DNA of 64,000 nucleotides, taken from positions 27,092,001-27,156,000 of the forward strand of contig OU612068.1 of assembly GCA_914767715.1 (NCBI GenBank). The letters are read 5' to 3'. This DNA is from Membranipora membranacea. Taxonomy: Eukaryota; Bryozoa; Gymnolaemata; Cheilostomatida; Membraniporidae. Below the pieces are notes generated by a model that had not been told where the DNA came from, made no database searches, and saw nothing but the letters and a program-made list of their open reading frames with translations. A program made the position numbers and the translations under genes. Shown here piece by piece: positions 46,501 through 55,372 of this stretch (positions are counted from its first letter, which is position 1; each line of letters starts with the position of its first letter).

Positions 46501-48811
46501 TTTAAAAACCATCCTTTGATTTCAATTATATAGAAAAAAGCTGTTGTTGCTGTATTTGTATTGATGAGGGTTTGTTAACCTTTAGATCACTCTCCTGAGA
46601 GAAGAAGCTAAGATGCTCCATGTCAATTTGGAAATAATACCTATACAACAGAACATAAAGATTACTGGACGACCAACTGATGCCTCTCGCATGTCGGACC
46701 TCATAGCAAAAGAGCTCAAAGATATTAGTCAAGGCCTTTTCCAAGAAAAAGAGGAACAGCTTCTGGCTCGCGCCGTCCAATGGAGATATTCATTTGAAGA
46801 GGACGTATATGAAGAGTTTGACCGTGCCACAAACAAAGTATGTGAATCTGTGCTTGCAATATAATTTGTATTTTTGCAGAATCGCATTGTTACTCAAAGC
46901 AATTGATGAGTTATCTCCTCTTGACTGTGACTGCCAAGTAAAGGAACAGTTTTCTGCATGTTAAGCACCTTTTTTATTGATTTCTTTTTGTACCTAAACA
47001 GCAACTTGAAGAGCAATACTCTATAAATCCCAAAGCAATATATAAGTTCACATCTGAGGATGGAAATACAGTGATAGACATGAATACGATGACTGGAGAC
47101 TGCGAGGGAGATCAGTTCTCAGTTATCAGGGATGATCATACCAAGCCAAAGGGTGAGCTGAAAAAAGAATGTGATGCTGCTGCTGCTAAAGTCGCCTCTG
47201 TTATATTTTATATTTTAAAAGCTGTTTTTCCATGTAAAAATTAGATTTGGTAGGGAAGGAGCATGAAATGTCTAGAAGCTTCCAATATAAACTTTCATAA
47301 TTTATGGTTAAACCTATCAAACAACGTTGGAATGAAGCCTGAAAATATGTATAAGAAATGTTGTTACCTACTCCGACCTGCAAAGCAGTTGTGCCTGCCA
47401 ATGCTCCTACTAGATGCCACATTCTATTCAGTTTATAATCTTGAAGTTAGTGATGAAAATTCTGTTTGCAGTGGTTGGTGTAGACTTTCCGAAGACTTGG
47501 ACTGCTCCTCTAGATACGTACCAAGAAGTTATAGTGACTCCAGGTTCGCCAGAGTTCAAGGAAGTTGAAAGCAATTTCATGAAAACAATCGGGGCCAATA
47601 AAACTAATTTGCTAGAGGTGAGGTTTGAGGTATTGGTCAGAAGTGATTTTATTGACTCACATGTTGTTCGGAAGATTCACATTTTGAACTAGATATAATA
47701 GCTAAATTTTAGTGATATATGTAGTGGAATCTTATTGTTTTGGCGTGGTAGATTTCACTGATTTATATTGAAGAATGAAGCCTAGAAGCTCTGCTTTTAA
47801 TCATCATATTGGGGCACCTGATATGACACTGTTATGCACATGCAAGGTGCTAGGTGAGGTGGTAGTGTGTACTCAGGGGGACTTTCAATAATAATGAGCG
47901 ATGCTTTGCTATAAAGCATTGCTCATTCTTTTTGCATCACTATCACATGGCTCAAAATCATCACTCACTTGGACTTTCAATTGGAGGAAATCACTACCGA
48001 ATCGCTCACTCAGAATGTATACAGTTCCATCAATGACTGACCGATTTGAAAGCAAGAGCCTAGCAGATATTGCTCACGTATCGCTCACTCACTGAGTGAG
48101 CGATCAGATTGTAATTTTGGCTGTTTCTAATTGAATGGCAGTTTCCTACAGCTGGGCTTAACACTATTACATACATTTCTATTATTTAGGTACAGAGAGT
48201 CCAAAATCCTACACTATACCAACAGTACGCAATATTGAGAAAAGCTGTGGCAAAGAAGTTGAACAGAACAGAAGCCAATGTCGAAACAGTTCCGTTATGG
48301 CATGGTACTCCCAGTGATGCTGTCACAAAGATCACAAAAGGAAAATTTGACAGAGCGTTGGCAGGGAAAAATGGTACGGACTTAGATAATGCCAAGGAAG
48401 GTTTTGCTCATGTTAACAGGCTGATTGCTAATATTCACAGTTGTTTACCATGTGTCAGTGAAAAGAGAAAATCCAGAGACGGTATTGATTAACACCAATT
48501 CAGATGCCTTTGTTTTCATTAGTTGCTGTTTTTTTTCAGCCACAGTGTATGGAGTGGGATCATACTTTGCTGTCCATAGCAGCTACTCTTACAACTATTC
48601 ACAGCCAAATGGCAGTGGAGACAGATATATGATGCAGACCAGAGTTGTAACTGGGGATTGGACTAAAGGTGATCATAAAATGAAAGCTGCCCCTCCGAAA
48701 AATGCTTCAGAAAACTATGACTCTGTGGTTAATGATGTTGCAAATCCGACCATCTATGTTGTGTTCCACGATGTTGCTGCCTACCCAGATTATATCATTA
48801 AGTACAGATAG
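22558..48811 (+). CDS. PARP14-like protein, gene 2 (RRM/KH repeats, three macro domains, WWE, ART)
   Basis: A long gene of about 38 recognisable exons. The 5' start is not resolved: the first recognisable exon (22558) already begins inside a codon. From 28920 to the stop at 48809-48811 the exons join in consistent phase, with one doubtful exon (30381-30538), and encode about 2,160 residues, a little longer than vertebrate PARP14. Order: RRM/KH-like repeats (to 38500), macro1 (38510-39198), macro2 (39626-41648), macro3 (42391-44532), KH-like plus WWE (45276-47152), ART (47472-48811). The exons upstream of 28700 contain two in-frame stops and two exons of length 3n+2, so the 5' module is decayed, misassembled, or not part of the functional transcript. 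The last 14 exons duplicate gene 1. Confidence 0.8.
26167..26570 (+). mobile_element. 5'-truncated LINE 3' fragment (CR1-like) with inverted 5' junction
   Basis: The frame after 26196 reads RLFLLQKRALRIIANVHYIP, LVCYFTSLFAHKINN and KVSATYNSLPLHLRS, the usual C-terminus of CR1-like LINE reverse transcriptases. Its left edge is a perfect 57-base palindrome (26167-26223). Lies in an intron of gene 2. Confidence 0.7.
27225..27412 (-). mobile_element. tRNA-derived SINE (family 1), copy 3, inverted
   Basis: On the minus strand it begins gaggtagctcagttggttag and has a good B-box (gggttcgaatcccgctg). Body motifs match the other family 1 copies. In an intron of gene 2. Confidence 0.8.
27785..27960 (+). 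mobile_element. tRNA-derived SINE, third family
   Basis: A-box-like gttgtgcaatgggtaaggca and B-box-like cgagttcatttcccggctg, followed by an unrelated body. Confidence 0.6.
27983..28045. repeat. 10-bp tandem repeat (tatcacacgg)
   Basis: About six near-perfect head-to-tail copies in an intron of gene 2. Confidence 0.85.
28777..28877. repeat. Short foldback element
   Basis: The arm cacaggccttctgtagttgg at 28777 returns inverted at 28858-28877. A second paired block (gagtgccccag) lies inside, with an asymmetric bulge. Could fold as an RNA hairpin or be a small MITE. Confidence 0.75.
28920..36469 (+). CDS. Gene 2: RRM/KH-like repeat exons
   Basis: Ten exons: 28920-29060, 29270-29353, 30381-30538, 30859-31002, 31320-31622, 32082-32345, 32814-33005, 33613-33867, 34480-34719, 36187-36469. 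All but the last begin and end in phase 1; the last ends in phase 2, which the large exon at 37195 continues. Lengths are multiples of three except 30381-30538 (3n+2), where sense passes from VPLESANSQAE to SKTQLKAYLGPNSE in another frame; an alternative acceptor after 30409 would restore it. Segments such as NNVTLVIHNLDDVDEEMLKN and NQSVRISEITPDLDPEKLRF have the beta-strand then helix pattern of RRM or KH modules seen in PARP10/14. Acidic linkers (SDSDSEASEGDESVPESPP) separate them. Confidence 0.7.
29508..29924. mobile_element. MITE with 31-bp terminal inverted repeats
   Basis: The left end cacagccagcccttcaaagc and the right end (inverted cacagccagcccttaaaagc) match over about 31 bases with one or two mismatches. 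The flanks gaacgacc and aacggacc suggest an imperfect 8-bp duplication, which would fit a hAT-type element. In a gene 2 intron. Confidence 0.7.
34037..34112. repeat. Imperfect hairpin in a gene 2 intron
   Basis: The arm cttgtcacatggccactt returns inverted at the right edge as aagtggccacgtgacaag, with an 18-base loop-side spacer holding a further partial copy. Confidence 0.65.
34970..35257. repeat. Dispersed repeat R, uninterrupted copy
   Basis: The reverse complement of this segment is the two flanks of the LTR retroelement (53147-53210 plus 63003-63226) joined together. It therefore shows the pre-insertion state of that site. Confidence 0.85.
35258..35487. mobile_element. Small MITE-like element
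   Basis: Terminal inverted repeats of about 33 bases (ctatgaggtatccatggggc at the left, its near inverse at 35455-35487) enclose about 160 bases. Confidence 0.55.
35545..35995. repeat. Foldback element with ~150-bp inverted arms
   Basis: The left arm (35545-35690, with attgcatttgaacaatta) returns inverted at about 35842-35995. A GC-rich stretch (gccgcggagcggcgcctcga) lies in the middle. Confidence 0.7.
36612..36700 (+). mobile_element. tRNA-like SINE head, fragment
   Basis: Contains an A-box-like gtggctgagcggttagcc and a worn B-box (gagtttaaattctgg). No intact cloverleaf, so not a tRNA gene. Confidence 0.4.
37195..38642 (+). CDS. Gene 2: large exon, KH-like repeats and start of macro1
   Basis: A 1,448-base exon, far larger than its neighbours. 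It encodes tandem KH-like modules (for example LVEITGLPSAIEEVQKKMLE and LSVDGTRNDIANCMRELS), then a short linker and the start of macro1: GVTCVVMKGDITKQTCGAIV, NPANENLLHAGGLAQAIV. The GDIT and NPAN loops are the ADP-ribose-binding elements of an active-type macro domain. The donor splits the following RAGG motif in phase 1. Confidence 0.85.
38770..39198 (+). CDS. Gene 2: second half of macro1
   Basis: Separated from the large exon by an intron of only 127 bases. Encodes GGDAIQQTCQDYIRR, CKKIIHAVGPRWEDG and IAIPPISTGIFGFP, completing the macro fold. This macro1 has no counterpart in the visible part of gene 1. Confidence 0.87.
39626..41648 (+). CDS. Gene 2: macro2
   Basis: Exons 39626-39732, 40307-40525, 40704-40925, 41546-41648. 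Signatures LKIEIIAGDIT, EALVNSVGTDMNLANG, CKRILHCCLPDYKG and IAFPALGTGNLNYPEE. Three of the four exons have the same length as in gene 1. Confidence 0.87.
42391..44532 (+). CDS. Gene 2: macro3
   Basis: Exons 42391-42543, 43278-43349, 43726-43908, 44290-44532. Signatures LRVVKGSLAEHDDSEVIVNS, VAKALLEKGG, GIWVTAAGNLNAKHIIHLDS, IAFPALGTG and GVLKIPPSVMSK. Confidence 0.86.
45276..47152 (+). CDS. Gene 2: KH-like segment and WWE domain
   Basis: Exons 45276-45514, 46586-46837, 47002-47152. KH-like segment: LVILDIYGVSKSDIAECKRM. WWE: ARAVQWRYSFEEDVYEEFD, then FTSEDGNTVIDMNTMTGD and FSVIRDD. A SINE (45767-46008) sits in the intron between the first two exons. Confidence 0.82.
45767..46008 (+). mobile_element. 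tRNA-derived SINE (family 1), copy 4 (best preserved)
   Basis: A-box gtggctcagttggttagagc, B-box gggttcaaatcccactg, then a body shared with the other copies (gctccgacctgcctg, aaattggcgcagatattgcg). Confidence 0.85.
47472..48811 (+). CDS. Gene 2: PARP-type ART catalytic domain (H-Y-I)
   Basis: Exons 47472-47617, 48190-48373 and 48540-48811, the same three lengths as in gene 1. Catalytic features: VPLWHGT, TVYGVGSYFAVHSSYSYNY and TIYVVFHDVAAYPDYIIKYR. The third triad position is Ile, so mono-ADP-ribosylation is expected. Stop TAG at 48809-48811. Confidence 0.88.
47868..48150. repeat. Dispersed repeat S, copy 1
   Basis: Intron sequence with an internal palindrome (gagcgatgctttgctataaa/gcattgctc). 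A diverged relative in the same orientation lies at 52640-52880. Confidence 0.55.
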
Positions 48812-51800
48812 ATTGTTGCTACATGCCAACCTGCTCTATTGAGTTCATCTTTTCATTTGACATCAAGGTCATGGAGAGAAGGTGGGGGAGGGTTTTCTGT
48901 TGAAATATGAAAATATCTTCAGTTAATACAAGAGGAATACGATTAAAAATTTCCAGCTTTAGTTGAAATTCATTGCCAATATATAAAGCAAGAGTCACAG
49001 TGACTCTTTTGGCACACCTTGATGACTAATATGGTCGAGATATTCTGTCTCCTCCGGTTCAGGGGCGGATGAAAGTGAGATGGTATGGCATGTAGATAAA
49101 TTTTTGGTTAAATTTACTCATTTTGAATTTGAATTATAGACCTAATAATAATGGACTATTGTTGAGTCTATAAAAAATTGAACCACTAATTATGTGGGAC
49201 TGAGAGAGTGATGACGGTGACACTGCCTGTTAGATCAGGTTGATTGGCGCTCGAACTCTTGGCTTGAAAGCTTCCAAAACAGGCTACAGCAACGTGTGAA
49301 GATTTATAAATTAGGAAGATTGTTTCTGCCCTCACCTCCCAAGTTTCCCCTCTGGTTTCTATTTTCAATCTGACTATTAATTTCTTCATCACACACTATT
49401 CGAAACAAAAATTTGTATTTACACGATTATATTTTACCTAGCTTAGTTACAACTGCTTTGCTATCCAAATTTATGTCAAACCCATCGCCATACTGATTGT
49501 AAAAAGAAATTTATGTATGTGTATCTTGTTTTTGACGTACAGTGGATGTTTTAGAAATAACTGCAAGAGCACTAACGAATTACCTTAAGCACAAACTCCG
49601 CCATTAGATGATGAATGCTTTTGTTGTATGGTATTTGGCAAACATGTGAGGGAGAAAAGATGTTGGTAATTCATTTTGTGATGGACTGATAATGTAGAGG
49701 GACCAAATATTCTGATAGATCAGTCATCAGCATTTCTGATGCCATAGGTTTACAAAAAATTGAGTTGCTTTTTCACCCTGCTGTTTAAATGCTTTCTATT
49801 TTAGTTTAGTAATAAATATGTAATCAAAATCCAATTACTTATCTCATAATTTTCTTTGCTTTATAAATTCAAGGAAACAAGGATTTCACACCCGCGCCAC
49901 CAAGGCTAGGCCCCCACAAAAGCGTTGTTGATATCAAACCGTAAACATATTGATACTAAATATTATGATTACTGGTCAATCAAACGGTAACAGAGATATC
50001 AACTGTGTGGACCTGATTTAGCAGCTTTGCTTTTCTAAATGAGTGAGGAGCTTTCAATTATTTTGAACAAACCGTCACATAACAGTAAATAGACTAATTT
50101 CTTACAATATGGGGAGCTTACATTTCACTGCGGAAATGCAATTGTTTGTGCCTTCCTAGGTGCAATATGAGTCAAGGAAAATGGTTAAAAGACAATTAAG
50201 AAGCACAATTAGCGCAGCTGTCACTTATTTTTATGAATGCACTATCAACAACAACAATGACAGATTTACATTTAACAATATTTCTCAATATATAGTAATG
50301 TTTGTTGTAAATCTTTGTTGTGACACATTCCTGAGCTATAATTGACAGTGCTTAGGGATGATCATAAGCTAAATTTTTCTTTAAAATAATAAATATAATA
50401 AAAGACTGTGCTGGGGTTGGGGGAGGACACTGATGGATGATATATCATCATGCTGTCCGGTCAAAATATTATGCTTGTTGAGAATAGAATTACCTGCATT
50501 GTTTGCACTCATCTTCACAAGGTGTGATAAATCCTGGATATCCAATCTTGTTGTGTTATGTAGTTAAGAGTTCTGTACCCTTTCATGTTACTGAGACAAC
50601 TCCTTAGACACGTATTGGGCACTCATCTTAGCCAAGTCAGATGATGGCCAGTTATGGATAAGACAATACAGTGGTTAGAGCGCCAGTCCTTCAGCACGCA
50701 AGTGTTGAAGGTCGCGGGATCGAATCCCACTGCAGTCTACTAACTACTGGGAGTTGTTGGACCCCCAGGTGAGCTCCAACCCTGCCTAAAAACTGAGAGC
50801 AAATTGGCGCAGACATTGCAGCAGCCTGGCACACACAATTTCGCTGTCACAATGTGGTGAGTGACTAACCATTGGGATTTTAACCAACATTTAAAAGTAT
50901 GAGTCTTGTCCATAAGCTGTAGCTGCAAGGTTGAAAAGAGGAACTATTTTAGAACAATTTGGGTGAACAGAACATACTTTGAGCCAGATGGCAAACCCTA
51001 GAAACATCTTGTTTTTTTGCGAGCCTGAGTTGTATTACAGATAGAACTCAAGCCCTCCATAAAACAAATAGCTTTTCAAAATCGCAGCAAGTAAGGGAAT
51101 AAACAATCATTGTTTTGGTATTAGAAAGTGCCCTATTTCAAATTATACATCTCTCATTGCTCTAATCTTATAATTGCTCCAAATACAGCTTATAATAACC
51201 AACCACTCACTTGCATCACAATAGATTTAAACACTCAGATCGTTATAACATTTTGACAAACACCAGTGTCATTTTGAGTTGCCACCCAGACACATCGCTG
51301 AACAAAGAATAAAACTTTAACTTTATACCTATACTTCTCCTATTCTATTTTATGGAGTTCGCACTATTTAATACTGTGTAAAATATAACAGCTACTCAAT
51401 GACAACTCGATGGCAACACAACATAATACTGTGGCCTTAAGGTAGAGACACGGGGGGGGGGGGTCAGCAAATATCAACTTTCTATACACCGTTAGAAAGC
51501 TGTCCAGCTACCTGATCGCTAACAGCTCATCAACAATGTGATTTGATGGCGTTGCGTCATTCTATCGAGGAAATCAGGCCAAAAAGGCTGTTTTTAGCAA
51601 AGTGGATGGCCGAGCTAATTTGATGGCAAGGAATCTCAAAACAGGTTATATTAATACTTTGAGATAATAGTTCATCCTACTTTTTGGTTGAAAACAATAT
51701 ATGATGAGCCAAAGTGGCTTTTTACATCACGCCATAACGTGTGAATTTTTAAATTTGATGATATAACGTGAAACTTTAAGCAACGATTTGAGATAGATTG

Positions 51801-52389
51801 AGCAAGTAAGAGCCAAATTTTTTGCTATTTTCCACGGAAGTGCCGTTTACACACACCCCAATTTTCAGCAGCTCAAAAAATTTATCAAGATCAGCACAGA
51901 CCATCAATGGTTGGCTGTTGGGAGGGAGAGACCAACCAGCCAATCAGAGCCAAAGCATTGGCTTATCTCAAATTGTCCATATTCAACTCAGGATGTACAA
52001 ACTGCGCGATGAGCCGCCATACGCAATGCTGGCAATCTTCAAACTCATAATTCCATCGAAATTGATTGAGTTACGAGCAAAAAATCTATGAAATGACTAT
52101 GAAATTCAAATCAATGTTAGAACCATTGCTTCAACCTAATTCAATGGTCTTACACCAAAGTAGAGTGTCTCAATAAAACTGTATGGTCTGTGGTTAGTCT
52201 TTATATAGAAATTATCATGAACTGTGGCCACTTTCAATGGCTCGATCATAGACAAAACACATGGCTCCGATCCTCAAATGGGTTATTGATTTAAACACTG
52301 CTTCCAATGCTCTTGCTGCATACCAAAAACAATCTTTTCACAAGGATGATGTTCCAACTAATATATATATATGGAAGTGCCAGACTCAC
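48812..52389. other. Intergenic DNA downstream of gene 2
   Basis: Probable 3' UTR, then AT-rich DNA with a SINE (50671-50890). The segment 51900-51990 loosely resembles 5330-5400 (ttggc-gttggg, gaccaacca). No gene recognised. Confidence 0.4.
50671..50890 (+). mobile_element. tRNA-derived SINE (family 1), copy 5, truncated head
   Basis: Starts inside the A-box (gtggttagagcgcc), keeps the B-box (cgggatcgaatcccactg) and the family body (gagagcaaattggcgcagac). Confidence 0.75.
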
Positions 52390-52567
52390 CATTCCTCCCA
52401 GCTAAACATCTGTCAAAGTTTCCAGCAGTTATCTTTGACACCGTGTCTCAATTTGTTCCATGCCACGCTGGAAACTTCTCTACCTCATTCTCCCATTTAT
52501 TTTTCCACTTCTTAGCAACATCAGTTCTCCAATTAACATACTGCTGGTACTATCTCGGGTTCTGAAC
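52390..52567 (-). pseudogene. Dead copy of a PARP14-like ART exon
   Basis: Read on the minus strand it matches the exon at 48190-48373: YQQY, TDVAKKW, AWHGT, DTVSKITAGNFDRCLAGRN, with the phase-1 donor (gtgagt) kept. Two in-frame stops interrupt it (TAG after QNPR, TGA after HGTN). No neighbouring exons of this copy were found, so it is an isolated fragment inverted relative to genes 1 and 2. Confidence 0.8.
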
Positions 52568-52639
52568 TCGGAAAAATTATCAAATTGCAAACACCCGTCA
52601 TAAACTTATGACTGCATTTTGTATTGAAGGATTGTGCTA

Positions 52640-52880
52640 TCCAGGGGGTTATTTTATTGGGATGAGCCATGCTTTTTAAAGCAAATTATCACAATCACTT
52701 GGTTCGAAATCACTGCTCATTTGGTCTTTCAAAATGGCAAATTAGTTCCCAAATCACACATGCAGTTCATTTAATCAGCGAGTGATTTGGGAACAAGAAC
52801 TATAGCAGTTTGCGCTCACTCAGTTAGTAGGGATCAGATAGTGATTTTGGCAGTTTTTATTTGGAAGTGTTCCCAGATAA
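52640..52880. repeat. Dispersed repeat S, copy 2
   Basis: Resembles the intron repeat at 47868-48150 (for example gggatcagatagtgattttg against gcgatcagattgtaattttg). Confidence 0.5.
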
Positions 52881-53146
52881 AAAGACCCCTGGAACCAGTG
52901 GGCGGTGCTCATTAGCGCAAGAAATCGACATATAAACTAATGATAACTAAATGATTACTTGTAATTATTGCATAAATACCTCACATTTCTGAGACACCCA
53001 CTGTAAGATAATATGATGTCATCTAAAGAACCACAAAAGGAATCCCTGAAGCACAAACTGCCATACAAACCTCAAGTAGACCATTCTGCAGCTGTATTGG
53101 TCCAAAAGATAATTTCTACTTTTTACCTCAGCTTATCCAGGAGCAC

Positions 53147-53210
53147 TGAATCAGATTCTTCTCTTAGAATGGAAATAGTATCATAGCGTTATACGGTTAG
53201 GATACTAAAC
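53147..53210. repeat. Dispersed repeat R, left part of interrupted copy
   Basis: Reverse complement of the right end of the copy at 34970-35257. Continues at 63003 on the other side of the LTR retroelement. Confidence 0.8.
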
Positions 53211-53536
53211 TGTAAGGGTCTGCTGTCCTTACAAGTTGTGGTGGGTATTTGTGATCATTTAGAAGTACTACGCTACTTCGTTGCAACTTATTAACTGGTT
53301 TATTTGATAGTAAAACTTATATATATATATGAGACATAAAATATCTAAACCAATAGTAATACAGCAGTTCATATGATGGTAACAAAATGTAATCAGGATA
53401 CAGCGAGCAAATGAATATTCAATCAATTAATTTCGATGACAGCACAATCAGTCATGAATCTTGGCACATTCTTAACATGATGACATTAATGATGATGATA
53501 TGAATTTGTCTATTCACATCTGATGTCATCCTTACA
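53211..53536 (-). repeat. 3' LTR of the retroelement
   Basis: Starts tgtaagg and ends ccttaca. Identical by eye to 62677-63002. Confidence 0.93.
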
Positions 53537-53550
53537 CCTCCCCTCTCAGG
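53537..53550 (-). promoter_or_regulatory. Polypurine tract
   Basis: On the minus strand a purine run (gagaggggagg) directly precedes the 3' LTR, as needed to prime plus-strand DNA synthesis. Confidence 0.8.
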
Positions 53551-55372
53551 CGAAGCCGATAGAGTTTGTTGTATCTTGTCGTAATGTTAGCTTCTGGAAT
53601 TTGTTGAGTAGTTGGTAGTCGATGATGTAGTTGGTGAAGATCTATTGTGGTCAGGTAAGGGGGGGGGGAGTTTTGGTTCTTGTAGGTTTATCTCTCAGCT
53701 TAGATTGTTCTTTGTTGTTGTTTGGTGTTGTTGGGGATTTCTTGGTATGTTGGTTGTTGATGAGGCTGCTGTTTGTTGATGTGGTGTTGTTGATTCTTAA
53801 TCAGCCTTCAGTGTTCATCTCTGGTGCATTCTGTTGATGTATCAGGAGTTGTCCTCTTTTACTGTAGGAGAACATGACTTGTCTTAGTTGTGTAATGAAG
53901 GTTATTAGGTTGGGTAGACTTCATTGTTTGTGCCATACTTCACTAAAATTGTACTGCCTTTTCAACTCAGGGTTTAACGCTTCCGCTGTGTATACTGGAT
54001 TACTTTCGGTTACCATCATAGGGATCAGTCGCACTAGTATGGTTTTACTCAAGAAAGTCCGAAGGACTATTCTGTCTCTGAAAGTAATAAAATGTATTCA
54101 TTAAAAATATTAATCAGCTAATCTACATGTAAATGTTCAATGTAAAGAATATTATGTTATGCATTGGTTGTATCCGATATAAAGATATTAAAATTTTATA
54201 GATCATTTAATTATGAAGGTGATTCACGCCACTAAATACATGAGGAATGCAATTTCTTTTTGTTTTTATGGTTGTCTATCAATAGAATGTATCCCTCCCC
54301 TCTCAAGTTTCAATGTCAATATGTCATATCTTTAAACTTAACTTAAGGGTTATTATTCCACTCCATCTCTTCTCCGATCCAGTCATACTAGAGGGTTTCA
54401 TCACTCAGACCATCCATTACAATGTCCTTCACATTCCACTACCATGCCGATTCATCCTTCACTCCATCGGAAATCCAGGTGCTGAATGCACACAGGTACA
54501 GCCCATCTTGACAATCAAGAGCTGTGACACACACCAGAGATGGAAGTCTTCGGCAGACCAGTAGTAGGAGGCGCCAAACTCCTCTGGCTTCTTTATCCTA
54601 TATACGACCATCTCTTTGAACTCGGTGAGGTCAGAAGAAAGATTCCAGATCCTAGCAGCACTGTTTTCCATGTCCACAGTGTGCGATGTCTCCATCCAAG
54701 CAATTTTCCAGTCCAGGTCCCGCCATACCACTCGTCCATAGAGTGTGAAGATTCCAAATCCAGGCAGCACTGTTTTCCATGTCCACAGTGTGCGATGTCT
54801 CCATCCAAGCAATTTTCCAGTCCAGGTCCCGCCATACCACTCGTCCATAGAGTGTGAAGATTCCAAATCCAGGCAGCACTGTTTTCCATGTCCACAGTGT
54901 GCAATGTTTCCATCCAAGCAACTTTCCAGTCCAGGATACGCCATACCACTCCTCCATAGAGCATCAAGACTCCAGATCCACAGAAGAGAGACTGCTCAAT
55001 CCAAGTGGCCAGCCAAAAGAGTGCACAACAACTCAAAACGCACTCAAAATATTCAGGTGGGACCAATTTCGTCTTAGATACCAATTCTCTTTTCCTTTAT
55101 TTTTATTTATTTTTTTTTTTTTGTAATAAGCACATGTGATAATTTTGGATATTAATTGTGGGTAATAATTTTTTTTTTTTTTTTTTTTTTTTTTTTGCAC
55201 AATTAGATGTCAATTGAATAACACATCGTTCAGCCAGACATCACCAATGTTATTGTATATGCCCATGCCATAGCAATGAAGCAGTTAGTTTATAGCGTTT
55301 ATTATTAAGTTAGATACATTTATAAATTGAATAATAATTGCATAAGCTGTCATAAGTGTATGTGCGAAGGGA
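53551..55372 (-). other. Long 3' segment between pol and polypurine tract
   Basis: About 1.8 kb without a recognised gene, in the place where other retroelements keep env. It holds a 109-bp tandem repeat (54641-54980), an A-tract on the minus strand (55163-55196) and overlapping open frames of 161-163 codons (54459-54944, 54593-55084). Because 109 is not a multiple of three, successive repeats are read in rotating frames, which argues against one coherent protein. A captured host fragment is possible. Confidence 0.6.
54641..54980. repeat. 109-bp tandem repeat, about three copies
   Basis: Units begin at 54655, 54764 and 54873 (gcagcactgttttccatgtc). The first two are identical; the third differs at several positions. 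Confidence 0.9.

Noticed and set aside
52640-52880. Intron of the dead PARP copy duplicated together with its exon
   Set aside because: Repeat S has the same orientation here as at 47868-48150 although the exon is inverted, so the two were not copied as one block.
54459-55084. Accessory protein gene of the retroelement
   Set aside because: The 109-bp repeat unit shifts frame with each copy, so the open frames are probably by-products; kept only as a finding.
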